Position numbers and translations under genes: made by a program. This document shows, piece by piece, positions 8,001 through 15,873 of a DNA stretch of 47,901 nucleotides. The notes under the pieces were generated by a model. That model was not told where the DNA came from. It ran no database searches and saw only the letters and a program-made list of their open reading frames with translations. Position 1 is the stretch's first letter, and every line of letters begins with the position of its first letter. This stretch comes from Caballeronia megalochromosomata (lineage in GTDB: Bacteria > Pseudomonadota > Gammaproteobacteria > Burkholderiales > Burkholderiaceae), in assembly GCA_001580565.1 (NCBI GenBank), contig LRBF01000228.1, positions 1-47,901 on the forward strand. The letters are read 5' to 3'.

Positions 8001-8656
8001 CGCTCATCGACAAGCGTCTCGACTATCTCGCGAAGTATCAGAACACGGCCTATGCCGCGCGCTACGGACGGCTGGTTGCGGAAGTGCGCGCGAAGGAAGC
8101 CGGGCTGGGCTCAGGCGACGGGCAGTATCCGTTGACCGAGGCCGTCGCGAAGAATCTGCACAAGCTGATGGCGTACAAGGACGAGTACGAAGTCGCGCGC
8201 CTGTATGCCGATCCGGTGTTCCTCGACAAAGTGAAGAACAGCTTCGAAGGCGACTGGAAGATCAAGGTTCATCTCGCGCCGCCGAGTCTTTCGAAAAAGG
8301 ATGCGCATGGTCATCTGGTGAAAAAGCAGTACGGTCCGTGGATGATGTCGGCCATGCGCGTGCTCGCGAAGTTCAAGTTCCTGCGTGGGTCGGCGCTAGA
8401 TCCGTTCGGCCGCACGCATGAGCGGAAGATGGAGCGGGCGTTGATCGACGAGTACGAAGCGCTGGTGCGTGAGCTGATCGGCGGACTCACGGCGCAGAAG
8501 TTGCAGCTTGCGGTTGAACTGGCCAGTCTTCCCGATTCCATGCGCGGCTACGGTCACGTCAAGGAAAACAATGTGAAGGCGGCGAAGATCAAGTGGAACG
8601 CCTTGCTGGCGCGGTGGCGGAGTAACGAAGGAGACCAATCGCGGCAGGTCGCCTGA
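5072..8656 (+). CDS. Fused indolepyruvate ferredoxin oxidoreductase family protein
   Basis: A 1194-residue fusion of the alpha and beta parts of indolepyruvate:ferredoxin oxidoreductase, which decarboxylates aryl 2-oxo acids from aromatic amino acids to aryl-acetyl-CoA with thiamine diphosphate (TPP) and reduced ferredoxin as electron product. In order: N-terminal TPP pyrimidine domain (SGYRGSPLGG, near residue 60), CSGCPHN near 460, TPP-binding core with NLGDGTYFHSG near 525 and NDAVAMTGGQ near 555, two cysteine clusters for [4Fe-4S] (CEGCGDC near 663, CNKDYSCLNGFCP near 695), and the IorB-like domain (TGVGGTGVVTIGALLG near 750). GGAGGAAGAG precedes the ATG. Next to hppD and paa genes, its likely job is to turn phenylpyruvate or indolepyruvate into CoA esters. 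The substrate is inferred. Confidence 0.92.
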   Translation: MNAPLDAEQRASLEAALKSVTLDDKYTLERGRAYMSGIQALVRLPMLQQERDKAAGLNTAGFISGYRGSPLGGLDQSLWKAKKHLAGHQVVFQPGVNEDLAATAVWGSQQVNLYPSAKYDGVFSMWYGKGPGVDRSGDVFKHGNSAGSAAHGGVLVLAGDDHAAKSSTLAHQSEHVFKACGLPVLFPSNVQEYLDFGLHGWAMSRYSGLWVAMKCVTDVVESSASVDIDPHRTKIVLPTDFAMPDGGLNIRWPDPPLVQEARLLDYKWYAALAYVRANKLDRVEIDSPHARFGIMTGGKAYLDVRQALTDLGLDDATCSQIGIRLYKVGCVWPLEAQGAHEFARGLEEILVVEEKRQILEYAIKEELYNWPDAQRPRVYGKFDEKDGAGGEWSVPMGNWLLPAHYELSPAIIAKAIATRLDKFDLPADVRARIATRIAVIEAKERSLARPRVEAERKPWFCSGCPHNTSTNVPEGSRAMAGIGCHYMTVWMDRNTSTFSQMGGEGVAWVGQSPFSNDKHVFANLGDGTYFHSGLLAIRAAIAAKVNITYKILYNDAVAMTGGQPVDGVLTVPQITHQLAAEGAARIVIVTDEPEKYTASVGLAPGIDVHHRDKLDEIQRQLREVAGTSILIYDQTCATEKRRRRKRGAFPDPAKRVVINEAVCEGCGDCSVKSNCLSVEPLDTEYGTKRQINQSTCNKDYSCLNGFCPSFVTVEGGQLKKPKATSVADDAMLPVPTPELPEIARPYGVLVTGVGGTGVVTIGALLGMAAHLEQKGVTVLDVTGLAQKGGAVMSHVQIANRPADIHATRIAMGEADLVIGCDAIVTASNECGSRMQPDHTRVVVNSAQTPTAEFIKNPNWSFPGASAEADIRAAAGEHVALVDANRFAVALMGDAIYTNPFVLGFAWQKGWVPLRHESLVRAIELNAVQVEKNLAAFEWGRRAAHDPEAVRRLANAQHGGQEAPGKVIALHTPKALDTLIDKRLDYLAKYQNTAYAARYGRLVAEVRAKEAGLGSGDGQYPLTEAVAKNLHKLMAYKDEYEVARLYADPVFLDKVKNSFEGDWKIKVHLAPPSLSKKDAHGHLVKKQYGPWMMSAMRVLAKFKFLRGSALDPFGRTHERKMERALIDEYEALVRELIGGLTAQKLQLAVELASLPDSMRGYGHVKENNVKAAKIKWNALLARWRSNEGDQSRQVA

Positions 8657-8684
8657 TTCGAATCATCAGGCGAGCGCCGATAAA

Positions 8685-8722
8685 AAACGGCGATCCGGTC
8701 TCCCGGATCGCCGTTTCTCTTT
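8685..8722. terminator. Bidirectional rho-independent terminator
   Basis: A 14-bp stem (8685-8698 with 8703-8716), loop TCTC, has A-run and T-rich flanks on either side. It serves the convergent pair of the indolepyruvate oxidoreductase (+) and maeB (-). Confidence 0.93.
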
Positions 8723-8735
8723 CAACAGTCGCGCC

Positions 8736-11009
8736 TTACTTCGCCACGCGCGCGTTCGCGCTCGCCACCGCCGTCATATTGATGATCCGGCGCACGGTCG
8801 CCGCCGGCGTCAGAATATGCACGGGCTTCGAAGCGCCGAGCAGGAACGGCCCGACCGTCACGCCCTCGCCGCTCACCATCTTGAGCAGGTTGTACGTGAT
8901 GTTCGCCGCTTCGACGTTCGGCATGATCAGCAGATTCGCTTCACCATGCAACGTGGTCCCCGGGAACGACGCCTTGCGCACGGTTTCGGAAAGCGCCGCA
9001 TCGCCGTGCATTTCACCGTCGATCTCCAGATCCGGCGCACGTTCCGCGATCAGCTTGCGCGCTTCCGCCATGCGCTTGCTCGACGCGCTCTGCACGCTGC
9101 CGAAATTCGAATTCGACACCAGCGCGACCTTCGGCTGAATCCCGAACCGTTCGATTTCACGCGCCGCGAGAATCGTCATGTCGGCGAGCTGCTCGGGCGT
9201 CGGCGTTTCGTTGACGTAGGTATCGCTGATGAACAGATTCCGGCCCTGCAGCATCAGCAGATTCATCGCCGCGAAGTTCTGCGCATCGGGCGACTTGCCG
9301 AGCACCTGATCGATGAACTTCAGATGATCCTGATACGTGTCGATGAGACCGCAGATCATCCCGTCCGCATCGCCGGTGTGAACCAGGATCGCGCCGATCA
9401 GCGTGTTGAACTTGCGCAGCGCCGCCTTCGCGCTTTCCGGCGTCACGCCCTGACGCGCGGCGATCTCGTGATACGCCTGCCAGCTCTTCTGATAACGCGG
9501 ATCGTCTTCCGGATTCACGATCTCGAAATCGACGCCCGGTTTCAGCTTCGAGCCCATCTTCTGCAAACGCATTTCGACGACCGCCGGACGGCCGATGATG
9601 ATCGGCTTCGCGATCTTCTCCAGCAGCACGAACTGCGCGGCACGCAGCACGCGCTCGTCCTCGCCTTCCGCGAACGCGATGCGCGCGGGCGCGGCCTTCG
9701 CCGCGACGAACACCGGGCGCATCACCATGCCGGTGCGGTACACGGTCGCGCCGAGCGTCTCGCGATACGCGTCCATGTCCTTGATCGGACGGGTCGCGAC
9801 GCCCGAGTCCATCGCGGCTTGCGCGACAGCCGGCGCGATCTTGATGATCAGACGCGGATCGAACGGCTTCGGAATCAGATACTCCGGACCGAATTCGAGC
9901 GAATGGCCTTCGTAGGCTTTCGCGACTTCATCGCCCTGATCGGTCTCTTCCGCGAGTTCCGCGATCGCCTTGACGCACGCGAGCTTCATCTCTTCCGTGA
10001 TCGTCGTCGCGCCCACGTCGAGCGCGCCGCGGAAGATGAACGGGAAGCACAGCACGTTGTTGACCTGGTTCGGATAGTCCGAACGGCCCGTCGCGACGAT
10101 GCAGTCCGGACGCACGCGCTTCGCTTCTTCCGGACGGATTTCCGGCTCGGGATTGGCCAGCGCGAGAATCAGCGGCTTGTCGGCCATCGTCTCGACCATT
10201 TCGGCTTTGAGCACGCCCGCGCTCGAACAGCCGAGGAACACGTCGCAGCCGTGCATGGCGTCGCCGAGCGAGCGAGCGTCGGTGCTCGCCTGATAGCGTT
10301 CCTTCGAGGCATCCAGATTGCCGCGGCCTTCGTAGATCACGCCCTTCGAATCGACCACGATCGTGTTCGACTTCTTCAGGCCGAGGTGGACGAGCAGGTC
10401 CAGACACGCGATCGCCGCCGCGCCCGCGCCGGAGCACACCAGTTTCACTTCGTCGAGCTTCTTGCCGACCACTTTCAGGCCGTTGAGAATCGCCGCCGAC
10501 GCGATGATCGCCGTACCGTGCTGATCGTCATGGAAAACGGGAATCTTCATGCGCTCGCGCAGCTTTTTTTCGATGTAGAAGCATTCCGGCGCCTTGATGT
10601 CTTCGAGGTTGATGCCGCCCAGCGTGGGCTCGAGCATCGCGATCGCATCGACGAGCTTGTCCGGATCGGTTTCCGCCAACTCGATATCGAACACGTCGAT
10701 GCCCGCGAACTTCTTGAAGAGACACCCCTTGCCTTCCATCACCGGCTTGGCCGCGAGCGGGCCGATATTGCCGAGGCCCAGCACGGCCGTGCCATTCGTC
10801 ACGACGCCGACGAGGTTCGCGCGCGACGTGTACTTCTGCGCGTCAAGCGGTTCGTCATAGATCGCCATGCACGCGGCCGCGACGCCCGGCGAATACGCGA
10901 GCGACAGGTCGAGCTGGTTGGAAAGCGGCTTGGTCGGGGTAACCGAAATCTTGCCGGGACGGGGATTCTGGTGATACGCGAGGGCGCTTTGCTTCAGTTG
11001 TTCGTCCAT
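8736..11009 (-). CDS. maeB: NADP-dependent malic enzyme with phosphotransacetylase-like domain
   Basis: A 757-residue MaeB-type enzyme that decarboxylates malate to pyruvate and gives NADPH in the cytosol. The malic domain fills about the first 430 residues (SLAYSPGVAAA near 37, GLGNIGPLAAKPVMEGK near 97, VFHDDQHGTA near 160, NADP-binding CSGAGAAAIAC near 190). The C-terminal 320 residues form a phosphotransacetylase-like domain (AEGEDERVLRAAQ, LIDTYQDH, NILTPAAT-type ending), which is regulatory rather than catalytic in characterised MaeB proteins. Length is normal for the family. It is followed by a shared terminator. The upstream 267 bp (11010-11276) hold its promoter region but no clear motif. 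Confidence 0.96.
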   Translation of the reverse strand: MDEQLKQSALAYHQNPRPGKISVTPTKPLSNQLDLSLAYSPGVAAACMAIYDEPLDAQKYTSRANLVGVVTNGTAVLGLGNIGPLAAKPVMEGKGCLFKKFAGIDVFDIELAETDPDKLVDAIAMLEPTLGGINLEDIKAPECFYIEKKLRERMKIPVFHDDQHGTAIIASAAILNGLKVVGKKLDEVKLVCSGAGAAAIACLDLLVHLGLKKSNTIVVDSKGVIYEGRGNLDASKERYQASTDARSLGDAMHGCDVFLGCSSAGVLKAEMVETMADKPLILALANPEPEIRPEEAKRVRPDCIVATGRSDYPNQVNNVLCFPFIFRGALDVGATTITEEMKLACVKAIAELAEETDQGDEVAKAYEGHSLEFGPEYLIPKPFDPRLIIKIAPAVAQAAMDSGVATRPIKDMDAYRETLGATVYRTGMVMRPVFVAAKAAPARIAFAEGEDERVLRAAQFVLLEKIAKPIIIGRPAVVEMRLQKMGSKLKPGVDFEIVNPEDDPRYQKSWQAYHEIAARQGVTPESAKAALRKFNTLIGAILVHTGDADGMICGLIDTYQDHLKFIDQVLGKSPDAQNFAAMNLLMLQGRNLFISDTYVNETPTPEQLADMTILAAREIERFGIQPKVALVSNSNFGSVQSASSKRMAEARKLIAERAPDLEIDGEMHGDAALSETVRKASFPGTTLHGEANLLIMPNVEAANITYNLLKMVSGEGVTVGPFLLGASKPVHILTPAATVRRIINMTAVASANARVAK

Positions 11010-11276
11010 GATTTGACCTGAGACGTTTGGGAATTATTTGAACAGGGTTCACACTGCCGTCGACCGTGTTGCATGAATGCGGGAATGTGAATCTATGGAC
11101 CAAGTTTCGTGTGCCCGGCGCGTCGGATAGACGCAGCGTGCCGCTCGCAAGGATGGAACGAGCGGACGGAGCCTTTGGTTTTTTTGGGACAATCAGTGTA
11201 CACCGCGCGCCCGCAATGACGCGATGCAACGTTTCAGCGCATCGACACGGGTTTCATCGGATGAACTCGCGCGACG

Positions 11277-12518
11277 TCACTCGAGTTCCGCGCCGCGCTT
11301 TTCGGGGATGAGAAATAGCGTCGCGGCGACATCGAGCAGATAGATCGACGCGAGGAATGCGAGCGCCACCGCGAACGAATAGCGCGCCGCGAGCGCGCCG
11401 ACCGCGACCGGCCCGAGCCCGCCCACCGCGCGCCCGATATTGAACAGCACGTTCTGCGCGGTCGCGCGCGCTTCGGTCGGATAGATTTCCGAGATCAGCG
11501 CGCCATAGCCGCCGAGCATGCCGTTTACGAACACGCCCATTACCGCGCCGCCGATCAGAAGCGCGGCCGGGCTCGTCAGATTCGAATAGACGAACACCAT
11601 CGCGACCGCGCCGATCTGATAGGCGAGAAACGCCGGCTTGCGCCCGAAGCGGTCCGCCGCGAGGCCGAACAGCCAGATGCCCAGCGCCATGCCGAGCACG
11701 GTGGCGGCAGTCCAGAGTCCGGATTTCGTCAGTGAGTAGCCGAAGGTCTTCGAGAGATAGCTCGGCAGCCATATCATCAGCCCGTAGTAACCGAAGTTCT
11801 GCACCGAGCACAGGATGATCACGCCGAGGCTCGCGCGCGCGGTGCGGGCGTCGTCGAAAAGGCGTCGGAGCGGCAGCTTGCGGGCGGCGTCCGTTTTCGC
11901 GGCCGCGCGGCGTTCGGTGAACAGCGCGGGTTCTTCCACGTGCCGCCGCACGAAGAACGACACGAGCGCCGGCAGCAACCCGACCGCGAACATGCCGCGC
12001 CAGCCGATCACCGGCAGGAGCATCGGCGTGATGAGTGCGGCGGCGAGCACGCCCAGTTGCCAGCCGATCCCCACATACGACGACACGCGCGCCCGCAGCC
12101 GCGCGGGCCACGCCTCGGCGACAAGCGCCATGCCGATGCCGAACTCCCCGCCCAGACCGATCCCGGCGATCGTGCGATAGATCAGCAGGTCGCCGTAGCC
12201 CTGCGCGAGCGCGCACATGCCGGTGAAGACGGCGAACACGAGAATCGTCCAGGTCAGCATGCGAACGCGGCCGAAGTAATCGGAAAGCATGCCGAACACG
12301 ACGCCGCCCGCGACCGCGCCGGCGAGCGTCCACGTGACGAGCGCGCCGGACTGCGCGGGCGTGAGATGCAGATCGGCGGCGATCGCGGGCAGCATGAAGC
12401 CGAGGATCAGCAGATCGAAGCCGTCCATCGCGTAGCCGAGCATGGACGCGACGAGCGCCTGCAGCGCGTGGCGAGTGGGCGCGGCGGGGGAATCGTTGTT
12501 GGTGGAAACGGATGTCAT
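11277..12518 (-). CDS. MFS transporter, aromatic acid:H+ symporter-like
   Basis: A 413-residue major facilitator superfamily carrier with 12 predicted membrane helices. The first helix has the DGFDLLILGFMLPAIA segment typical of the AAHS (aromatic acid:proton symporter) and related sugar-acid families, and a cytoplasmic loop carries DYFGRVRML. I start at ATG 12518 (MTSVSTNN), because codons further upstream encode an unlikely hydrophilic extension; no strong ribosome site is seen. The substrate is not determinable. It is transcribed toward maeB with a 267-bp gap. Confidence 0.85.
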   Translation of the reverse strand: MTSVSTNNDSPAAPTRHALQALVASMLGYAMDGFDLLILGFMLPAIAADLHLTPAQSGALVTWTLAGAVAGGVVFGMLSDYFGRVRMLTWTILVFAVFTGMCALAQGYGDLLIYRTIAGIGLGGEFGIGMALVAEAWPARLRARVSSYVGIGWQLGVLAAALITPMLLPVIGWRGMFAVGLLPALVSFFVRRHVEEPALFTERRAAAKTDAARKLPLRRLFDDARTARASLGVIILCSVQNFGYYGLMIWLPSYLSKTFGYSLTKSGLWTAATVLGMALGIWLFGLAADRFGRKPAFLAYQIGAVAMVFVYSNLTSPAALLIGGAVMGVFVNGMLGGYGALISEIYPTEARATAQNVLFNIGRAVGGLGPVAVGALAARYSFAVALAFLASIYLLDVAATLFLIPEKRGAELE

Positions 12519-12590
12519 CGGGGAAAAGAAGGGTTCGCGCAGCGCCGCGAGTGTACGTGCGAGCGCCGCGCCTTCACAACCTGCAAACAA

Positions 12591-12620
12591 TTCGCCCCGG
12601 CACGTTCCCTCAGGTAAAAT
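12591..12620 (+). promoter_or_regulatory. Candidate pyrE promoter
   Basis: TTCGCC (12591-12596) and TAAAAT (12615-12620) are separated by 18 bp. The -35 is weak and the -10 good. It would give a transcript with a leader of about 125 nt before pyrE. Confidence 0.35.
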
Positions 12621-12650
12621 GGCGGGCTACGCGCGCAGGAAACGTCTAAA

Positions 12651-12675
12651 AGCCCGTCGCAAGACGGCTCTTTTC
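12651..12675 (+). terminator. Attenuator-like hairpin in the pyrE leader
   Basis: CCGTC (12654-12658) and GACGG (12663-12667) pair around a GCAA tetraloop; an outer AG/CT pair extends the stem across one bulged C, and CTTTTC follows. It lies between the candidate promoter and the pyrE start, where transcription attenuation is known in enterobacterial pyrE. Confidence 0.4.
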
Positions 12676-12751
12676 GCGTCAGTTCCATGCGCCAAGGCCC
12701 TCGCGGCCGCCTCCGCTTTTTCAAGCGCCACACAAGTCCAAGGATTCGCCC

Positions 12752-13438
12752 ATGACAGGCTTCGATCGCCAGACGATCTCCGACACCACCGCCAAGATGC
12801 TGCTCGAAGTGCAGGCGGTGCACTTCAACGCGGAAAAACCGTACATCTTCACGTCCGGCTGGGCGAGCCCGGTGTATATCGACTGCCGCAAGCTGATCTC
12901 CTATCCGCGCGTGCGCCGCGGCCTGATGGAGATGGCCGAAGCGACCATCCTGCGCGATGTCGGCTACGAGCAGATCGACGCCGTCGCCGGTGGCGAGACC
13001 GCGGGCATCCCGTTCGCCGCCTGGATCGCCGACCGCCTGATGGTGCCGATGCAGTACGTCCGCAAGAAGCCGAAGGGTTTCGGCCGCAACGCGCAGATCG
13101 AAGGTTTGCTGACCGAAGGCCAGCGCGTGCTGCTGGTCGAAGACCTGACCACCGACAGCCGCAGCAAGATCAACTTCATCAACGCGCTGCGCACGGCGGG
13201 CGCGACGGTGAACCACTGCTTCGTGCTCTTCCACTACAACATCTTCAAGGAAAGCGTGTCGGTGCTGAAAGACATCGACGTCGATCTGCACGCGCTCGCC
13301 ACTTGGTGGGACGTGCTGCGCGTCGCGAAGGAGCAAGGGTACTTCGAAACGAAGACGCTCGATGAAGTCGAGAAATTCCTGCACGCGCCGGCGGAATGGT
13401 CGGCCGCGCATGGCGGTGCAACTGCTGCCCCGCAATAA
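12752..13438 (+). CDS. pyrE: Orotate phosphoribosyltransferase
   Basis: A 228-residue enzyme that joins orotate and PRPP to give orotidine 5'-phosphate, the fifth step of de novo pyrimidine synthesis. The PRPP-binding loop is VLLVEDLTTDSRSK (about residues 126-139), and the N-terminal FTSGWASPVYIDCR segment binds orotate. Length and sequence match the alpha/beta-proteobacterial form. The ATG at 12752 begins MTGFDRQTI. A leader of more than 100 nt with a hairpin precedes it and a strong terminator follows. Confidence 0.96.
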   Translation: MTGFDRQTISDTTAKMLLEVQAVHFNAEKPYIFTSGWASPVYIDCRKLISYPRVRRGLMEMAEATILRDVGYEQIDAVAGGETAGIPFAAWIADRLMVPMQYVRKKPKGFGRNAQIEGLLTEGQRVLLVEDLTTDSRSKINFINALRTAGATVNHCFVLFHYNIFKESVSVLKDIDVDLHALATWWDVLRVAKEQGYFETKTLDEVEKFLHAPAEWSAAHGGATAAPQ

Positions 13439-13468
13439 ATATTGCTTTCGAAGCGATTAAAATCCGAC

Positions 13469-13500
13469 GAGCCGCTGATTTCAATCAGCGGCTTTTTTAT
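13469..13500 (+). terminator. Rho-independent terminator after pyrE
   Basis: GCCGCTGAT (13471-13479) pairs with ATCAGCGGC (13484-13492) around TTCA, followed by TTTTTTAT. Confidence 0.93.
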
Positions 13501-13517
13501 TTCGCAAGGGAAATGGC

Positions 13518-14231
13518 TTACAGCGAATTCGGATTCGAAAGGGATGAATCGTCGAGCGAGCCGTCGCCGGAATAGGCGGAGAGATTCATTAACCCGTTGC
13601 TTTGCGCATATTGAAACAATTCGGAATCGCGCTCGATGCCGAGCTTTCGCATCGCGGTGTTCTTTTGCGTGCTGATCGTCTTGATGCTGCGCCGCAATTG
13701 ACCCGCGATCTCCGTGATCGTCATGCCGGAGACGAACAGGCGCACCACTTCGAGTTCGCGTTTGGACAGGATCACGCTGCGCTGCTGCCCGTTCGCGCCG
13801 AGCCCCATGCTGTCGAGCGCCGCCTTCACGGACGGGCCAAGATACTCCTGCCCGCGCATGACATGCTGGATCGCCCAGCCGATGTGGTTCATGTCGTCGG
13901 CCTTGTTGATGATCGACATGACGCCCACTTCGCGCAAACGTTTGAGCAAGGCCGGATTTTCGAGCATCGTCAGCACGACGAGTTTCACCCGCGGAAACTG
14001 CCTGCCGATATAGCCGAGCAAAGGCATGCCGTCGCCGTAGGAGCCACCGGGCATGGCGAGATCGGTGACGAGCACGTCGCACGCTTCCTTCTGTAGCAAC
14101 TGGATGAGTTCGGTCGACTGCCGCGCCTGACCGATGACGTCAACCTCCGGAAACTTGCTCAGCGCCTGGGTCGCGCCAAACAGAATTACGGGGTGATCAT
14201 CTGCGATGATGACATTTATTCGCTGGCTCAT
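13518..14231 (-). CDS. RcsB-like orphan response regulator (receiver + LuxR HTH)
   Basis: A 237-residue NarL/FixJ-type regulator. The receiver has the acidic pair Asp11-Asp12, phospho-acceptor Asp57 (VTDLAMPGG), Thr88 and Lys110. The DNA-binding domain runs from about residue 158 (SKRELEVVRLFVSGMTITEI, RRSIKTISTQK). The segments NVIIADDHPVILFG, TDLAMPG..YGDG and NRSIKTISxQK-like closely recall enterobacterial RcsB rather than generic NarL proteins. No kinase or phosphotransfer gene lies nearby, so its input is unknown. A good ribosome site (AGGAGAAGTTAAA) precedes the ATG. The Ser/Asn/Leu-rich tail after residue 218 is extra relative to RcsB. Confidence 0.9.
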   Translation of the reverse strand: MSQRINVIIADDHPVILFGATQALSKFPEVDVIGQARQSTELIQLLQKEACDVLVTDLAMPGGSYGDGMPLLGYIGRQFPRVKLVVLTMLENPALLKRLREVGVMSIINKADDMNHIGWAIQHVMRGQEYLGPSVKAALDSMGLGANGQQRSVILSKRELEVVRLFVSGMTITEIAGQLRRSIKTISTQKNTAMRKLGIERDSELFQYAQSNGLMNLSAYSGDGSLDDSSLSNPNSL

Positions 14232-14523
14232 TTTAACTTCTCCTGTATATCGGTCGATCAGTTGCCGCGCGAATCTGCGTCGAATTACTCATTTCTACGT
14301 TCAATAGAATCAGAAGTCATCGCCGTGAAGGCGGGGCGCGCTACGTCCAAGCCGATGGTCACGTCATGCGCCATCGGTTAAGTCTCAAGGATTCAAGGCT
14401 TTTATGCTTTGTTGCAATGTTAAACTGCAAGCTGGGACGAAGCGCATCACTGAGACAAAAAACATCGTTGCAGCCAGCGAAACGCTGCTATAACGCGCGA
14501 CGATACTGACAGGAGTTCAGCCC
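14232..14523. other. AT-rich divergent intergenic region
   Basis: A 292-bp gap between the RcsB-like gene and the divergent PEBP gene. It is clearly lower in GC than its flanks and must hold both promoters, but I see no strong palindrome or confident -35/-10 pair. Confidence 0.5.
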
Positions 14524-15114
14524 ATGCGCCTCACCGGCCGAAGCGTGAGTTCGACTGGCCATGTCGCATCCGTACTCTTCATCGCCTTCGCGGCGGCGGT
14601 TTTCTCCAATTCGCGCGAGGCCGCAGCCGATCCCGCTTTTACCGTGTCGAGCACGGATCTCGCGCCCGGCAAGACCATCGGGCGCGATCTGCTCTTCGAT
14701 CAGTCCGAGTGCAAGGGCGGCAACCGCTCGCCGCAGATTTCCTGGCGCGGCGCGCCCGCCAACACGCGCAGCTTCGCCGTGACGATTTTCGATCCCGACG
14801 CGCCCGGGCGCGGCTGGTGGCACTGGGCGGTCGCCGGCATCCCGGTCGGCACGGATCATCTGCCGAACAACGCGAGCGCGTCAGGCGTGCTGCGCAAGCT
14901 GGGAGCCATCGAGGCGCGCAACGACTGGGACACGGACGGCTACGGCGGCCCCTGCCCGCCGCCCGGCAAACCGCATCGCTATATCGTGACCGTGTACGCG
15001 CTCGACAGCGCCGACCTGCGGCTGCGCCAGGGCACGCCCGCGCTCATGTTCGAGCACGAAATCCGCACGATGACGATCGCCAGCGCGCAACTCACCTTCA
15101 CGTACGGCCGCTAA
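14524..15114 (+). CDS. YbhB/YbcL-type PEBP (Raf kinase inhibitor-like) exported protein
   Basis: A 196-residue protein of the phosphatidylethanolamine-binding protein fold. Both family motifs are present: DPDAPGRGWWHW near residue 92 and GYGGPCPPPGKPHRY near 140. The first about 36 residues form a signal peptide with the hydrophobic core VASVLFIAFAAAVF and likely cleavage near EAAA-DP, so the mature protein is periplasmic. Biochemical function in bacteria is unclear for this family. AGGAG (14511-14515) lies 8 bp before the ATG. Confidence 0.92.
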   Translation: MRLTGRSVSSTGHVASVLFIAFAAAVFSNSREAAADPAFTVSSTDLAPGKTIGRDLLFDQSECKGGNRSPQISWRGAPANTRSFAVTIFDPDAPGRGWWHWAVAGIPVGTDHLPNNASASGVLRKLGAIEARNDWDTDGYGGPCPPPGKPHRYIVTVYALDSADLRLRQGTPALMFEHEIRTMTIASAQLTFTYGR

Positions 15115-15212
15115 CCTGACGTCGGGAAGCGTACGGTCGCGCCGCTCGGTAAAAAAATGTCTTTGCTAGACTGGTCCGGACCGCCAGGCGAAGGGCATCA
15201 CTCGGGGAAACC

Positions 15213-15827
15213 ATGCCGAACATCATCATCGTTTATCACAGCGGCTACGGCCACACCAAGAAGGTCGCGGAAGCCGTGCTCGGCGGCGCCACCGAAGCCG
15301 GCGCGAACGTGAAGCTCATCGCCGTCGGCGAACTCGACGACGCCGGCTGGGCCGAACTGGACGCCGCCGACGCCATCGTCTTCGGCGCGCCGACCTACAT
15401 GGGCGGGCCGTCCGCCGACTTCAAGAAGTTCGCCGACGCGAGTTCGAAGCCGTGGTTCTCGCAGAAATGGAAGGACAAGATCGCGGCCGGCTTCACCAAC
15501 TCCGCGCACATGAACGGCGACAAATTCCTGACCATCTCGTATTTCGTCACGCTGGCGATGCAGCACGGCATGATCTGGATCGGCACGGGCATGATGCCGT
15601 CGAACACGAAGGCGGCCACGCGCAACGACCTGAACTTCGTCGGCGGCTTCACGGGACTGCTCACGCAGTCGCCCGCGGACGCCTCGCCGGACGAAGCGCC
15701 GCCGCCCGGCGATCTCGAAACGGCGAAGGTTTTCGGCGCGCGCATTGCCGACGTGACGGCGCGCTGGATCGGCAATCCGGCTGGCGGCGAAAACGGCGGA
15801 CATGAACCCGCCTCGGAATCGCACTAA
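15213..15827 (+). CDS. Flavodoxin / WrbA-like FMN-binding protein
   Basis: A 204-residue protein with a flavodoxin fold. The N-terminal phosphate loop is YHSGYGHTKKVA (residues 8-19), and FGAPTYMGGPSADFK near 60 forms the second FMN loop, as in WrbA and NADPH-dependent FMN reductases. The region MQHGMIWIGTGMMPS resembles WrbA-type quinone reductases, but the C-terminal half is divergent, so I leave the symbol blank. It probably reduces quinones or acts as an electron carrier in the cytosol. It precedes argC by 46 bp and could be co-transcribed with it. Confidence 0.85.
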   Translation: MPNIIIVYHSGYGHTKKVAEAVLGGATEAGANVKLIAVGELDDAGWAELDAADAIVFGAPTYMGGPSADFKKFADASSKPWFSQKWKDKIAAGFTNSAHMNGDKFLTISYFVTLAMQHGMIWIGTGMMPSNTKAATRNDLNFVGGFTGLLTQSPADASPDEAPPPGDLETAKVFGARIADVTARWIGNPAGGENGGHEPASESH

Positions 15828-15873
15828 AATGTCGGTTTTGCGGCGAGCGCCCGCACGAACCAGCGAGATCGAG

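Noticed and set aside
8817..11021. Plus-strand open frame of 734 codons opposite maeB
   Set aside because: Shadow of maeB: Arg/His/Asp-rich composition, no domain and no ribosome site.
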